Positions 40,518 through 48,383 of a DNA stretch of 64,000 bases are shown here, in pieces. The stretch covers positions 1-64,000 of the forward strand of contig CANQIP010000003.1 of NCBI GenBank assembly GCA_947623955.1, given 5' to 3'. The DNA comes from an uncultured Clostridia bacterium (lineage in GTDB: Bacteria; Bacillota; Clostridia; UBA1381). The notes below the pieces were generated by a model. That model saw only the letters and a list, made by a program, of their open reading frames with translations, had not been told where the DNA came from and did not search any database. Position 1 is the first letter of the stretch, and the number at the start of each line of letters is the position of its first letter. Both the position numbers and the translations under genes were made by a program.

Positions 40518-41717
40518 ATGGAGACAAAGGGAAAGACTGCGGCTGCGGTTGCCGTAACGGCAGTGGTGACGTTTGCGGTAACGGCGTTCGTGTGCGTGCG
40601 TTTCGCGTTTCCGTTTGTGATTGCGGCATACGGGGCGAACGACAAGCTGAGCCTTGTAAAATCCGTACTCGACAATAACTATCTTTACGATTACGACAAA
40701 AACGAGGCGGACGAATATTCGGCTATGGCATACGTCGCGTCGCTTGACGAACCGTACACCGCATATTATCCCGCCGATGTGTTCCGTTCATACAACGATG
40801 CGATAAACGAGGAATATACGGGTATCGGAGTTATTGTCACCGTAAACGACAACAACGAAATAGAGGTAATATCGGCGTATGAGGACGGACCGGCGTACAA
40901 GGCGGGAATACTCACGGGCGATATAATCAAAGCCGTTGACGGCGAGGAGTACGACGGCGGTATGCTCGATTACGCCGTGGAGCATATACGCGGCGGCGAA
41001 ACGGGTACGGCAGTGGAACTCAAAATCATAAGGAACGGCTCGGAGGAAATAAACATGACCGTCGAGCGCGGCGCAATATCTCAGCAATCGGTAAAATCGG
41101 AGCTTATAGAGGACGGCGTCGGCTATATAAGAATAAGCAACTTTAACATATCGTCCGACGACAGCAAAACCGATACGGCTGACGAGTTTATTCAAGCCGT
41201 CGAGGGTCTTAAAGCCGTCGGCGCGGAGCGCATTGTTCTCGACCTTCGCGGCAATCCCGGCGGCGTGCTTGACGAGGCATGTGAAATAGCGGACTACCTT
41301 TTGCCGGAGGGCATTATAACATACACCGAGGACAAACAGGGCAAACGAACCGACTACACGTCCGACGCGGAAAACGAGCCTATCCCCATGACGGTTCTGA
41401 TAAACGGCGGCAGCGCGAGCGCGTCGGAGGTGCTTACGGGCGCGCTGAAGGACTACGGCAGAGCCGAGGTAATAGGCGAAACAAGCTACGGCAAAGGAAT
41501 CGTCCAGAACGTTTACGGTTTCACGGACGGTTCGGGCATATCCGTCACATCGGCGAAATACTATACTCCGAACGGCGTGTGCATACACGAAAAGGGTATA
41601 GAGCCGGATATAACGGTCGGGCTGCCGGACGAGTATGAGAACGAGTACGTGCCGAACATTGACAGAAGTGAGGATGCGCAGCTTATAAAAGCGGTGGAAA
41701 GGGTAAAGGAACGATAG
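40518..41717 (+). CDS. S41-family C-terminal processing protease
   Basis: A 399-residue membrane-anchored protease. The start METKGKTAAAVAVTAV is chosen by GGGAGAAG. One N-terminal membrane helix (about 8-32), a PDZ domain (VISAYEDGPAYKAGILTGDIIKAVDGEEY), the S41 core with IVLDLRGNPGGVLDEA, nucleophile in NGGSASASEVLTGAL and lysine in GETSYGKGIVQN. Unlike the first S41 protein it has no peptidoglycan-binding tail. Likely substrates are exported or membrane proteins. Reading must cross the terminator just upstream or begin at an unseen promoter. Confidence 0.92.
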   Translation: METKGKTAAAVAVTAVVTFAVTAFVCVRFAFPFVIAAYGANDKLSLVKSVLDNNYLYDYDKNEADEYSAMAYVASLDEPYTAYYPADVFRSYNDAINEEYTGIGVIVTVNDNNEIEVISAYEDGPAYKAGILTGDIIKAVDGEEYDGGMLDYAVEHIRGGETGTAVELKIIRNGSEEINMTVERGAISQQSVKSELIEDGVGYIRISNFNISSDDSKTDTADEFIQAVEGLKAVGAERIVLDLRGNPGGVLDEACEIADYLLPEGIITYTEDKQGKRTDYTSDAENEPIPMTVLINGGSASASEVLTGALKDYGRAEVIGETSYGKGIVQNVYGFTDGSGISVTSAKYYTPNGVCIHEKGIEPDITVGLPDEYENEYVPNIDRSEDAQLIKAVERVKER

Positions 41718-41739
41718 ATAATTTTCCGGAGGGGTATTG

Positions 41740-43671
41740 ATGATAAAGCTGAAAAAATGGCAGTATGTGCTTGCGGGTACAGTCGCGGCTCTTGCATTGT
41801 GGACGTTTGTCGGAGTCGGAACAAGCCTTTTTACGACGGACGGAGTGTTTGAGTACTTCGCGTATATTTCATCGTATATTTTGGTGTTATGCTTTTGGGG
41901 ACTTGCGGTATTGGACTTTAACATATCGGAGAAACTGAAAAGAAATGTGGGTATTGCGCTGTTTGCGCTGACCCCCTTTTTCTGCATGCAAATATCAATG
42001 ACGCTCGCCGGTAAGCCGGAATATTCGTTTCTCATATTTTTTATAAATATGATGTTTTATGCGTCGTTTGCGGCGATTGTGCTTGCCGCGACGAGAAGCT
42101 TCCGCGCAAGCGCGATAGCGGCTGTCGGCGCGTCGTACTTGTTTAATCTCGCGTGCTTTGTGATAAACATACTGCGCGGCACTCCGCTTATACCGGGCGA
42201 CATACTCGCCATAGGCACGGCGGCGCAGGTGGCGCAGCACTACACGTTTGAAATGCGCTATCCGATAATCGCCGCCACAGTCACGACTGCGACAGTTATC
42301 GCGCTTTTGGTGAAATTCCCGTATAAACCCAAATTCAGATTGAAAAACGTCATTCTGCCCGCAAGCGGCGTACTGTTCGCGGCAATATTTATTGCAGCCA
42401 TATCGTTTCAGGATTACTCGGAGATAGATATGGACTTTTTCGACCAGTACCACGCGAACAACACCCACGGCACGGCGTACAGTTTCTACATAAACGCGCG
42501 GCGCATGACTCTCGAAAGACCTGACGGCTACGACAGCGAGAAGGCGGAGACGCTGCTTGCGGAGGACGGCGCGCCGTTCCCTGCCGATGCGGACAAGCCC
42601 AATATAATCGTCATAATGAACGAGAGTTTTGCCGATTTAAAGTCGGTCGGCGATTTCAAAACGAGCGAGGACTATATGCCGTTCACGCGTGAACTTACCA
42701 ACAACGCGATAAAGGGTGAACTTCTGGTGTCACCGTTCGGCGGGTACACCTGCAATACGGAGTTTGAATTTCTGACGGGTCTTTCCATGGGACTGCTCCC
42801 GTCCGGTGCAACGCCGTATCTGCAGTATATATCGAAACCGTTCCCGAGTGCGCTGCCGGAGTATCTTTCGGAAAACGGATACAAGTCGGTCGCGCTGCAC
42901 CCGTACTACGCACGCTGCTGGAACAGGAAAACGGTGTACCGCAATCTGGGGTTTGATGAATTTGTAAGCATGGACAACATGAGCGAGCTTGTGCCGGAGG
43001 ACGAATGGGAGTATGTGCGCTATTATTTGAGCGACCGCACCTCGTACCGCACAATAGAGAAGTGCCTTGAAAACAAGGAAAAGGACAAGCCGCTGTTCCT
43101 CTTTAACGTTACAATGCAGAACCACGGCGGCTACACGTACGACGGCGCGGAATTTCCGACCGTTACCATAACGGATATGCAGGGCAGTTACGCGGAAACG
43201 GAACAATATTTGTCGCTCATAAAAGAAAGCGACAGCGCGTTTGAAGAGTTTATAATGAATATGAAAAACTACGGCGAGAAAACAATAGTCGTAATGTTCG
43301 GCGATCATCAGCCCGCGGTTGAACAGGCGTTTTTTGAGGAACTTTACGGCAGACCGCTGCTCGACATTTCGGCTGAGGAACTGCAAAGACGCTATACTGT
43401 GCCGTTCGTGATATGGGCGAATTACGATGTAAAGGAACAGACAGGGATAAAAACAAGCCCGAATTATCTCTCAGACCTTGTGCTGGACACGGCGGGTCTG
43501 CCGAAAAGCGCGACCGGTAATTTCACCTCGCGGCTCAGCAAGGAGATACCGCAGATTAACGTAATGGGTCATTATGACGCGGGCGGAGTATGGCATGAAA
43601 ACGACGTAAACGAGTCCGACAGCCTGCGCGATTATAACTATATCGAATACTATCAGCTTACGAACAAATAA
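41740..43671 (+). CDS. LTA synthase-like membrane sulfatase-fold phosphoglycerol transferase
   Basis: A 643-residue protein. GGAGGGG lies 5 bases before ATG 41740. Four to five N-terminal membrane helices (about 8-215) are followed by an extracellular alkaline-phosphatase-like domain: IIVIMNESFADL (metal Glu), GGYTCNTEFEFLTGLSM (nucleophile Thr), NVTMQNHGGY and VVMFGDHQPAVE. Family members polymerize or transfer phosphoglycerol from phosphatidylglycerol onto lipoteichoic acid or other surface glycans. Which product it makes here is open. Its gene is 22 bases after the S41 protease. Confidence 0.88.
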   Translation: MIKLKKWQYVLAGTVAALALWTFVGVGTSLFTTDGVFEYFAYISSYILVLCFWGLAVLDFNISEKLKRNVGIALFALTPFFCMQISMTLAGKPEYSFLIFFINMMFYASFAAIVLAATRSFRASAIAAVGASYLFNLACFVINILRGTPLIPGDILAIGTAAQVAQHYTFEMRYPIIAATVTTATVIALLVKFPYKPKFRLKNVILPASGVLFAAIFIAAISFQDYSEIDMDFFDQYHANNTHGTAYSFYINARRMTLERPDGYDSEKAETLLAEDGAPFPADADKPNIIVIMNESFADLKSVGDFKTSEDYMPFTRELTNNAIKGELLVSPFGGYTCNTEFEFLTGLSMGLLPSGATPYLQYISKPFPSALPEYLSENGYKSVALHPYYARCWNRKTVYRNLGFDEFVSMDNMSELVPEDEWEYVRYYLSDRTSYRTIEKCLENKEKDKPLFLFNVTMQNHGGYTYDGAEFPTVTITDMQGSYAETEQYLSLIKESDSAFEEFIMNMKNYGEKTIVVMFGDHQPAVEQAFFEELYGRPLLDISAEELQRRYTVPFVIWANYDVKEQTGIKTSPNYLSDLVLDTAGLPKSATGNFTSRLSKEIPQINVMGHYDAGGVWHENDVNESDSLRDYNYIEYYQLTNK

Positions 43672-43681
43672 GGGGCGGACT

Positions 43682-44890
43682 ATGAGTATTTACAATATAG
43701 CCGACTACGGCGCACGACCTGACGGCAAAACGGTATGCACCCGCGCCGTACAACGCGCCATAGACCTTTGCGGCAAGGGTGATACCGTATACGTGCCCGA
43801 GGGTACGTTTGTAACGGGCGCGCTGTACCTTAAAAGCGACATGACGCTGTACCTCGAAAAAAATTCAAAGCTGTTGGGCAGCGGCGACCTTAACGATTTC
43901 CCAATCATAGGCTGTCCGTTCGAGGGATACGAGCAGCTTTGCTACGCGTCGCTTATAAACACCGACGGAGCACCGTGCCGCAATATAACGATAGATGGCG
44001 AGGGTACGCTCGACGCGAACGGCGTTGAACTGTTTCACAGGGAAATGAGCGAGGGTAAGGGAAAACGCGGCAGGATAGTCTGCATAAGGAACTGTGAAAA
44101 TCTGACAATTCGCGGCGTGACGCTGCGCCAATCTCCCGCGTGGGGACTGCACCTCGTCTACTGCAAAAACGTGCTTATAGAAAATATCGGCGTTCATACA
44201 AAATACGACGAGAACGGCGAAAAATACAAGGACGTGTACAACTGTGACGGCATAGACATTGACTCGTGCGGCGGCGTTGTGATAGGCAATTCGCTCATAT
44301 CGAGTCAGGACGACTGCATAGCGGTAAAGTCGGGCAGGGACGCAGTCGGACGCAGAGTAAATATACCGTCCGAGAACATAACGATTGAAAACTGCGAATT
44401 TAAAAGCGGTTTTGGCGTCGCGATGGGCAGCGAGATGTCGGGCGGCGTAAAGGACGTGTACGTGCGTGACTGCCGCTTTACCGACACGCACTCAATAGCG
44501 AGCGTTAAGACCGTGCGCGGACGCGGCGCGTACATAAGGAATGTGCATTACGAAAACTGTACGCTCGACAACAACAATACGGAGATAACCGACAGTAAAT
44601 GGTTCCGCGGCGCGCTCTACATAGACGCGTTTTACGGCGAGGACGTATTTGACGCGGACGCTCCCGCGCCTGTCGATGAGACAACGCCCACCATTGAGGA
44701 CATATATTTTAAAAACATCAGCCTCAAAACGGCTGCGGGAAACGCGATATACATCTGCGGACTGCCGGAAAGACATCTTCGCAATATACATTTGGAGAAT
44801 ATCACGGCGCACGGCAGGTACGGCATGAAAACGAAAAACGCCGACAACCTCACCGCCGTAAACGTCCGCGTAACGAGCGACGGGGACTAA
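43682..44890 (+). CDS. GH28 family glycoside hydrolase (polygalacturonase-like), cytosolic
   Basis: A 402-residue right-handed beta-helix with AAGGGGCGG before the ATG and no signal peptide. The start SIYNIADYGARPDGKTVCTRAVQRAID, the NCDGIDIDSC and SSQDDCIAVKSG acid motifs, GFGVAMGSEMSGGV and ASVKTVRGRG match GH28 active-site blocks. The usual GHG histidine is replaced by Phe (SGFGVAMGSE), as in some exo-acting bacterial members. Being intracellular it probably cuts imported oligogalacturonides or rhamnogalacturonan pieces. It ends in a 4-base tail overlap with the convergent deacetylase gene, with no terminator between. Confidence 0.9.
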   Translation: MSIYNIADYGARPDGKTVCTRAVQRAIDLCGKGDTVYVPEGTFVTGALYLKSDMTLYLEKNSKLLGSGDLNDFPIIGCPFEGYEQLCYASLINTDGAPCRNITIDGEGTLDANGVELFHREMSEGKGKRGRIVCIRNCENLTIRGVTLRQSPAWGLHLVYCKNVLIENIGVHTKYDENGEKYKDVYNCDGIDIDSCGGVVIGNSLISSQDDCIAVKSGRDAVGRRVNIPSENITIENCEFKSGFGVAMGSEMSGGVKDVYVRDCRFTDTHSIASVKTVRGRGAYIRNVHYENCTLDNNNTEITDSKWFRGALYIDAFYGEDVFDADAPAPVDETTPTIEDIYFKNISLKTAAGNAIYICGLPERHLRNIHLENITAHGRYGMKTKNADNLTAVNVRVTSDGD

Positions 44891-45741
44891 ACGCCGCACC
44901 GTTCAAAGAAGTCGGCTGACGTAAGCCCCGACGGACGGTTAAACCGTTTAAGCATAAAAAGCGAGTCGGGATTGTTTGTGATAACGTTTATACCCTCGGT
45001 GCATGAAAGGCTCATTTTAAAGCCCATATCCCGCAGCCATTCGGTCGTACCCTCGCTGTACGCGCCGAAGGGATACGTGTAAATAATCGGCGCGAAACCG
45101 GTCTTTGACAGAAATCGGTTTTGCGCTTTTTCCGTATCGGCGCAGAAAACGCGCTTGTAATCCGCTTTGCTTTCACCCTTCTTTCTCTGCGCGCCGTTTC
45201 TGCCCTTATCGACGGAGTGAAAGTCATACGAGTGATTGCCCACCTCGACGCGGTTCGACAAATACATATCGTACACCTCGCTCCACCGCATATAGCCGTA
45301 GGTCGTGTTTTTAATATTGCTCTCGCTGAACTCGTCCGTATAACTCCCCACAACGGACGACACGGCTTTCGCGCCCGTTTCTTCGAGTATGGGCATGACG
45401 TGGCTGTAGAAGTTGTAATGACCGTCGTCGAACGTCAGCATGACCGGCTTAACGGGCAGGGGAGTACCGCGCTCGGAGTAGTCGATAACCTCCTGCGCGC
45501 TTACAAAAGAATATCCCTCGTTTTTCAGATACATAATATCATCCCGCACGGTGTCGGGAGTTACGACGTATTTGCCCGACTTTGAAGAATCGGCGATCAC
45601 GCTGTGATACATAACTATCAAAAGCTCTTTGCCGCCGCCCGATGTTACGGTATAGCCGCCGCGCCGCATGAAAAAGACTGCCGCGCAGCATATAACGGCT
45701 GCCATTGCGGCAAAAGCAAGGATAAAGCGTATTTTTTTCAT
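44887..45741 (-). CDS. Polysaccharide deacetylase (NodB homology), membrane-anchored
   Basis: A 284-residue protein with an N-terminal membrane helix (about 5-26) and a NodB domain: LLIVMYHSVIADSS, VMLTFDDGHYNFYSHVMPIL (catalytic and metal Asp), EVGNHSYDFH (metal His pair), YTYPFGAYSEGTTEWLRDMGF. It would deacetylate a wall or surface polysaccharide outside the membrane. The ribosome site (AGGGGGTG) is part of the terminator hairpin of the upstream fba gene. Confidence 0.9.
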   Translation of the reverse strand: MKKIRFILAFAAMAAVICCAAVFFMRRGGYTVTSGGGKELLIVMYHSVIADSSKSGKYVVTPDTVRDDIMYLKNEGYSFVSAQEVIDYSERGTPLPVKPVMLTFDDGHYNFYSHVMPILEETGAKAVSSVVGSYTDEFSESNIKNTTYGYMRWSEVYDMYLSNRVEVGNHSYDFHSVDKGRNGAQRKKGESKADYKRVFCADTEKAQNRFLSKTGFAPIIYTYPFGAYSEGTTEWLRDMGFKMSLSCTEGINVITNNPDSLFMLKRFNRPSGLTSADFFERCGV

Positions 45742-45742
45742 A

Positions 45743-45778
45743 AAAATAACACCCCCTGTTATAGTATGACAGGGGGCG
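45743..45778 (-). terminator. Terminator of fba overlapping the deacetylase ribosome site
   Basis: On the minus strand CCCCCTGT and ACAGGGGG form an 8-bp stem with TTATTTTT after it. The 3' arm doubles as the Shine-Dalgarno of the next gene. Confidence 0.65.
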
Positions 45779-45795
45779 TACTGTTATGCCGTAAA

Positions 45796-46659
45796 TCAAG
45801 CCTTGCCTACGGAGCCGAACAGCTCCATCTTTTCCTTTACGATTACCTTTATAGCCTCCGTGCCGGGAGCCAAAAGCTTTCTCGGGTCAAAGCCCTTACC
45901 TTCAAGGTCTTTGCCCGCCTCGATGTACTTTCTCGTTGCCTCTTGGAAATAGAGTTGGCACTCGGTATTAACGTTGATTTTCGCAACGCCGAGCGAGATT
46001 GCCTTCTTGATCATATCGGCGGGTATACCCGTGCCGCCGTGAAGGACGAGAGGAAGGTCGCCGATAAGCTCCTTCGTCTTTGCGAGCGCGTCAAAGTCAA
46101 GACCTTTCCAGTTTGCGGGGTACTTGCCGTGAATGTTTCCGATACCCGCAGCAAGGAAGTCAACGCCGAGATCCGCGATTTTCTTGCACTCGTTCGGGTC
46201 GGCAATTTCACCCATGCCGACAACGCCGTCCTCTTCGCCGCCTATCGAGCCCACTTCAGCCTCGATTGACATACCCATGGCGTGGCTTACCTTTACAAGT
46301 TCCTTTGTCTTTTCGATATTTTCCTCGATGGGGAAGTGCGAGCCGTCGAACATTATGGACGAGAACCCTGCCTTTATGCACTTGTAGCAGCCCTCATAAG
46401 TACCGTGGTCAAGGTGCAGCGCGACGGGAACGGTTATGTTCATTTCCTCGATCATAGCCTTAACCATTGCCGCGACAGTCTTAAAGCCCGTCATATATTT
46501 TCCCGCGCCCTCGCTTACGCCGAGAATAACGGGCGACTTGTTCTCCTCCGCCGTGGCGAGAATTGCCTTTGTCCATTCAAGATTGTTGATGTTAAACTGA
46601 CCGACCGCGTACTTGCCCGCTACGGCTTTGTTCAACATTTCTGTAGCTGAAACTAACAT
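45796..46659 (-). CDS. fba: Class II fructose-bisphosphate aldolase
   Basis: A 287-residue zinc aldolase with AAGGAGGC before the ATG: AVGQFNINNLEWTKAIL, VALHLDHGTYEGCYKCI (catalytic Asp and zinc His), IEAEVGSIGGEEDGV, AAGIGNIHGKYP, LVLHGGTGIPADMIKKAI and INVNTECQLYF. It splits fructose-1,6-bisphosphate in glycolysis. The short GatY/KbaY-like length leaves tagatose-bisphosphate as an alternative substrate. Stands with its own terminator. Confidence 0.93.
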   Translation of the reverse strand: MLVSATEMLNKAVAGKYAVGQFNINNLEWTKAILATAEENKSPVILGVSEGAGKYMTGFKTVAAMVKAMIEEMNITVPVALHLDHGTYEGCYKCIKAGFSSIMFDGSHFPIEENIEKTKELVKVSHAMGMSIEAEVGSIGGEEDGVVGMGEIADPNECKKIADLGVDFLAAGIGNIHGKYPANWKGLDFDALAKTKELIGDLPLVLHGGTGIPADMIKKAISLGVAKINVNTECQLYFQEATRKYIEAGKDLEGKGFDPRKLLAPGTEAIKVIVKEKMELFGSVGKA

Positions 46660-46715
46660 TTCAACATGCCTCCTTAATAAATTTTGATAAAATATATGTT
46701 AATTTAAATATATTT

Positions 46716-47324
46716 TCAGTTCCCTATAATAATCCGTTCCGTGTTTAACACACGCGTAAGGTTGTCCTCGGTGGCTGCTATTGTTTTCGACCTTCCGCAC
46801 CGCGGACAGGAAATAACAATGTTACCCTCTTTCACGTTTACCAAAACCTTTTCGCATCCGCATACACATTCTATACGGTGCGCGTCGGAAAGCCTGTTCA
46901 GGCGTTCTATTATCGAAAAAAGAATGTTAAAGACCATGTCGTCCTCGTTATCATACTCGTCAATTATGTCCGAGTAAATATCGGTGCTGTCCTCAAGAGT
47001 TTTTTCAACCTCTTTTTTCTCGCCCGCGAAAAATATATCCATGCCGGCGGCAGGGCATTTATATGATATAAGCTTTTTCTTCCAGAACCCGCTTTTCGAC
47101 GACGTGTAGCTGTGATTTCCCCCGCAAAGCGGACACTCGACGTTGATTTTGTAGCCCGCGCCTTTAACCGAGATTGTGACGCACTTCTCGCGGCAGCCGT
47201 GGGTGGGACATACAAACGTCGCTTTGCCCGCGCCCGAAAAATCGAATATCGTTACATATTTTGATGATATGTTTGAGCAGACTGGGCATATATAAGCCAC
47301 CGTCCGTTTCATTTCAACAACCAT
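46716..47324 (-). CDS. Multiple zinc-ribbon protein, unknown function
   Basis: A 202-residue cytosolic protein. GAGGTTG, overlapping the ogg stop, precedes the ATG. Cysteine pairs appear in ICPVC, CPTHGCREKC, CPLCGG, CVCGC and CPRCGR, enough for two or three zinc ribbons; the middle is acidic and helical (DIYSDIIDEYDNEDDMVFNILFSIIERLNRLSDAHR). I know no function for it. It is transcribed with ogg, 10 bases after it, which hints at a nucleic-acid role. Confidence 0.7.
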   Translation of the reverse strand: MVVEMKRTVAYICPVCSNISSKYVTIFDFSGAGKATFVCPTHGCREKCVTISVKGAGYKINVECPLCGGNHSYTSSKSGFWKKKLISYKCPAAGMDIFFAGEKKEVEKTLEDSTDIYSDIIDEYDNEDDMVFNILFSIIERLNRLSDAHRIECVCGCEKVLVNVKEGNIVISCPRCGRSKTIAATEDNLTRVLNTERIIIGN

Positions 47325-47334
47325 TTATACAACC

Positions 47335-48207
47335 TCACTGTAATCCTATTTTTTCCTCGCGCGCGTAGAAAAACAAATACTGTTGCGCGAACCCGCCGAG
47401 AGAGCCGAATTTCTTTTCCGCAAACTCGGAAACCGCGCCGATACTCGTTTCGCCCTCGAAGTAGCAATACTCCATGATACGCTTTATCCACACGTCCACG
47501 GGGAACGCCTCGGTGTGCGAAAGCCCGAAAAGCAGTATGCAGTTCGCGACCTTGTTACCCACGCCGTTTATACGCATAAGCTCTCTTTTCGCGCCCTCCG
47601 CGTCAAGCGAGCGTATGTACTTTTCGTCAATATCGCCCGAAGCGAACCGTCTTGCCGCGTCGATAATATACTTGTCGCGGAACCCCGCGCGTATCGGGGC
47701 TAAATCCTCAGTTTTAAGGCGCGAAAGCGTCTCAAAGTCGGGGAAGGAGTAATATATTTCGCCCCCGTACTCGATTTCACTGCCGTAAAGCGCGCACAGC
47801 CGTTCGATTATGCCCTTTATGCGCGGTATGTTGTTGCTCGCCGATATAATAAACGACACGACCGTTTCCCACAAATCCTGGTTGAGTATGCGTATACCTC
47901 CGCCGTACTCAACGGCTTTGCGCATAACGTCGTCCGCGGCAAGAGCCTTTTTTATTCCGCCGTAATCCCTGTCAAGGTCGAAATACCCGCGCCAGACGTT
48001 TTGAAAATCCTTTTCGCTCGTATCAAAGAGCGTGACGGTATCGCCGCTTTGACGGATTTTAAGCGCCCTGCCGAGCGCGACGCCCGTGTACGAGCCGTCC
48101 GCGTCCGCGTTCCAGCGAAAGCACTGACCGCAGTCGAATATATGCTTTAAATCAAAATCCTTAAGCCCCGTTACAACGAGGTCTTTTCCCATCGTTTGCG
48201 TATTCAT
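47335..48207 (-). CDS. ogg: 8-oxoguanine DNA glycosylase (OGG1-type)
   Basis: A 290-residue DNA repair enzyme. The start MNTQTMGKDLVV at 48207 fits; the track start lies upstream of the promoter. OGG_N domain with FDLKHIFDCGQCFRW, then the HhH-GPD fold: LRINGVGNKVANCILLFGLSHTEAFPVDVWIKRIM, with the catalytic Lys (GNKVANC) and Asp (FPVDVWI). It removes 8-oxoG and nicks the abasic site. The predicted +1 coincides with the A of the ATG, so the mRNA may be leaderless. Confidence 0.9.
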   Translation of the reverse strand: MNTQTMGKDLVVTGLKDFDLKHIFDCGQCFRWNADADGSYTGVALGRALKIRQSGDTVTLFDTSEKDFQNVWRGYFDLDRDYGGIKKALAADDVMRKAVEYGGGIRILNQDLWETVVSFIISASNNIPRIKGIIERLCALYGSEIEYGGEIYYSFPDFETLSRLKTEDLAPIRAGFRDKYIIDAARRFASGDIDEKYIRSLDAEGAKRELMRINGVGNKVANCILLFGLSHTEAFPVDVWIKRIMEYCYFEGETSIGAVSEFAEKKFGSLGGFAQQYLFFYAREEKIGLQ

Positions 48208-48213
48208 AGATAC

Positions 48214-48242
48214 AGTATACCACATTTGGTATATTTTATCAA
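48214..48242 (-). promoter_or_regulatory. Promoter of ogg
   Basis: Minus strand TTGATA, 17-bp spacer, TATACT within AATGTGGTATACT. With -7 at 48214, position +1 falls on 48207, the first base of the ogg ATG. Confidence 0.75.
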
Positions 48243-48309
48243 TAATATAAAGATAGAAATTTAACAAAAGCTTTTGTACATTTTGATAAGCCTAATTGCG
48301 CCGCACCAC

Positions 48310-48338
48310 TTGACACGATAGGATAAAAATAGTAAAAT
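48310..48338 (+). promoter_or_regulatory. Promoter of aspS
   Basis: TTGACA, 17-bp spacer, TAAAAT. It is divergent from the ogg promoter 70 bp away. Confidence 0.75.
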
Positions 48339-48383
48339 AATTACGTATGTTCTTATATAACGAAAGGAGAAACCGACAAAATT

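Noticed and set aside
40788-42035. 415-codon antisense ORF over the S41 and LTA-synthase-like genes
   Set aside because: It is a shadow frame opposite two clear protein families, with biased composition and no ribosome site.
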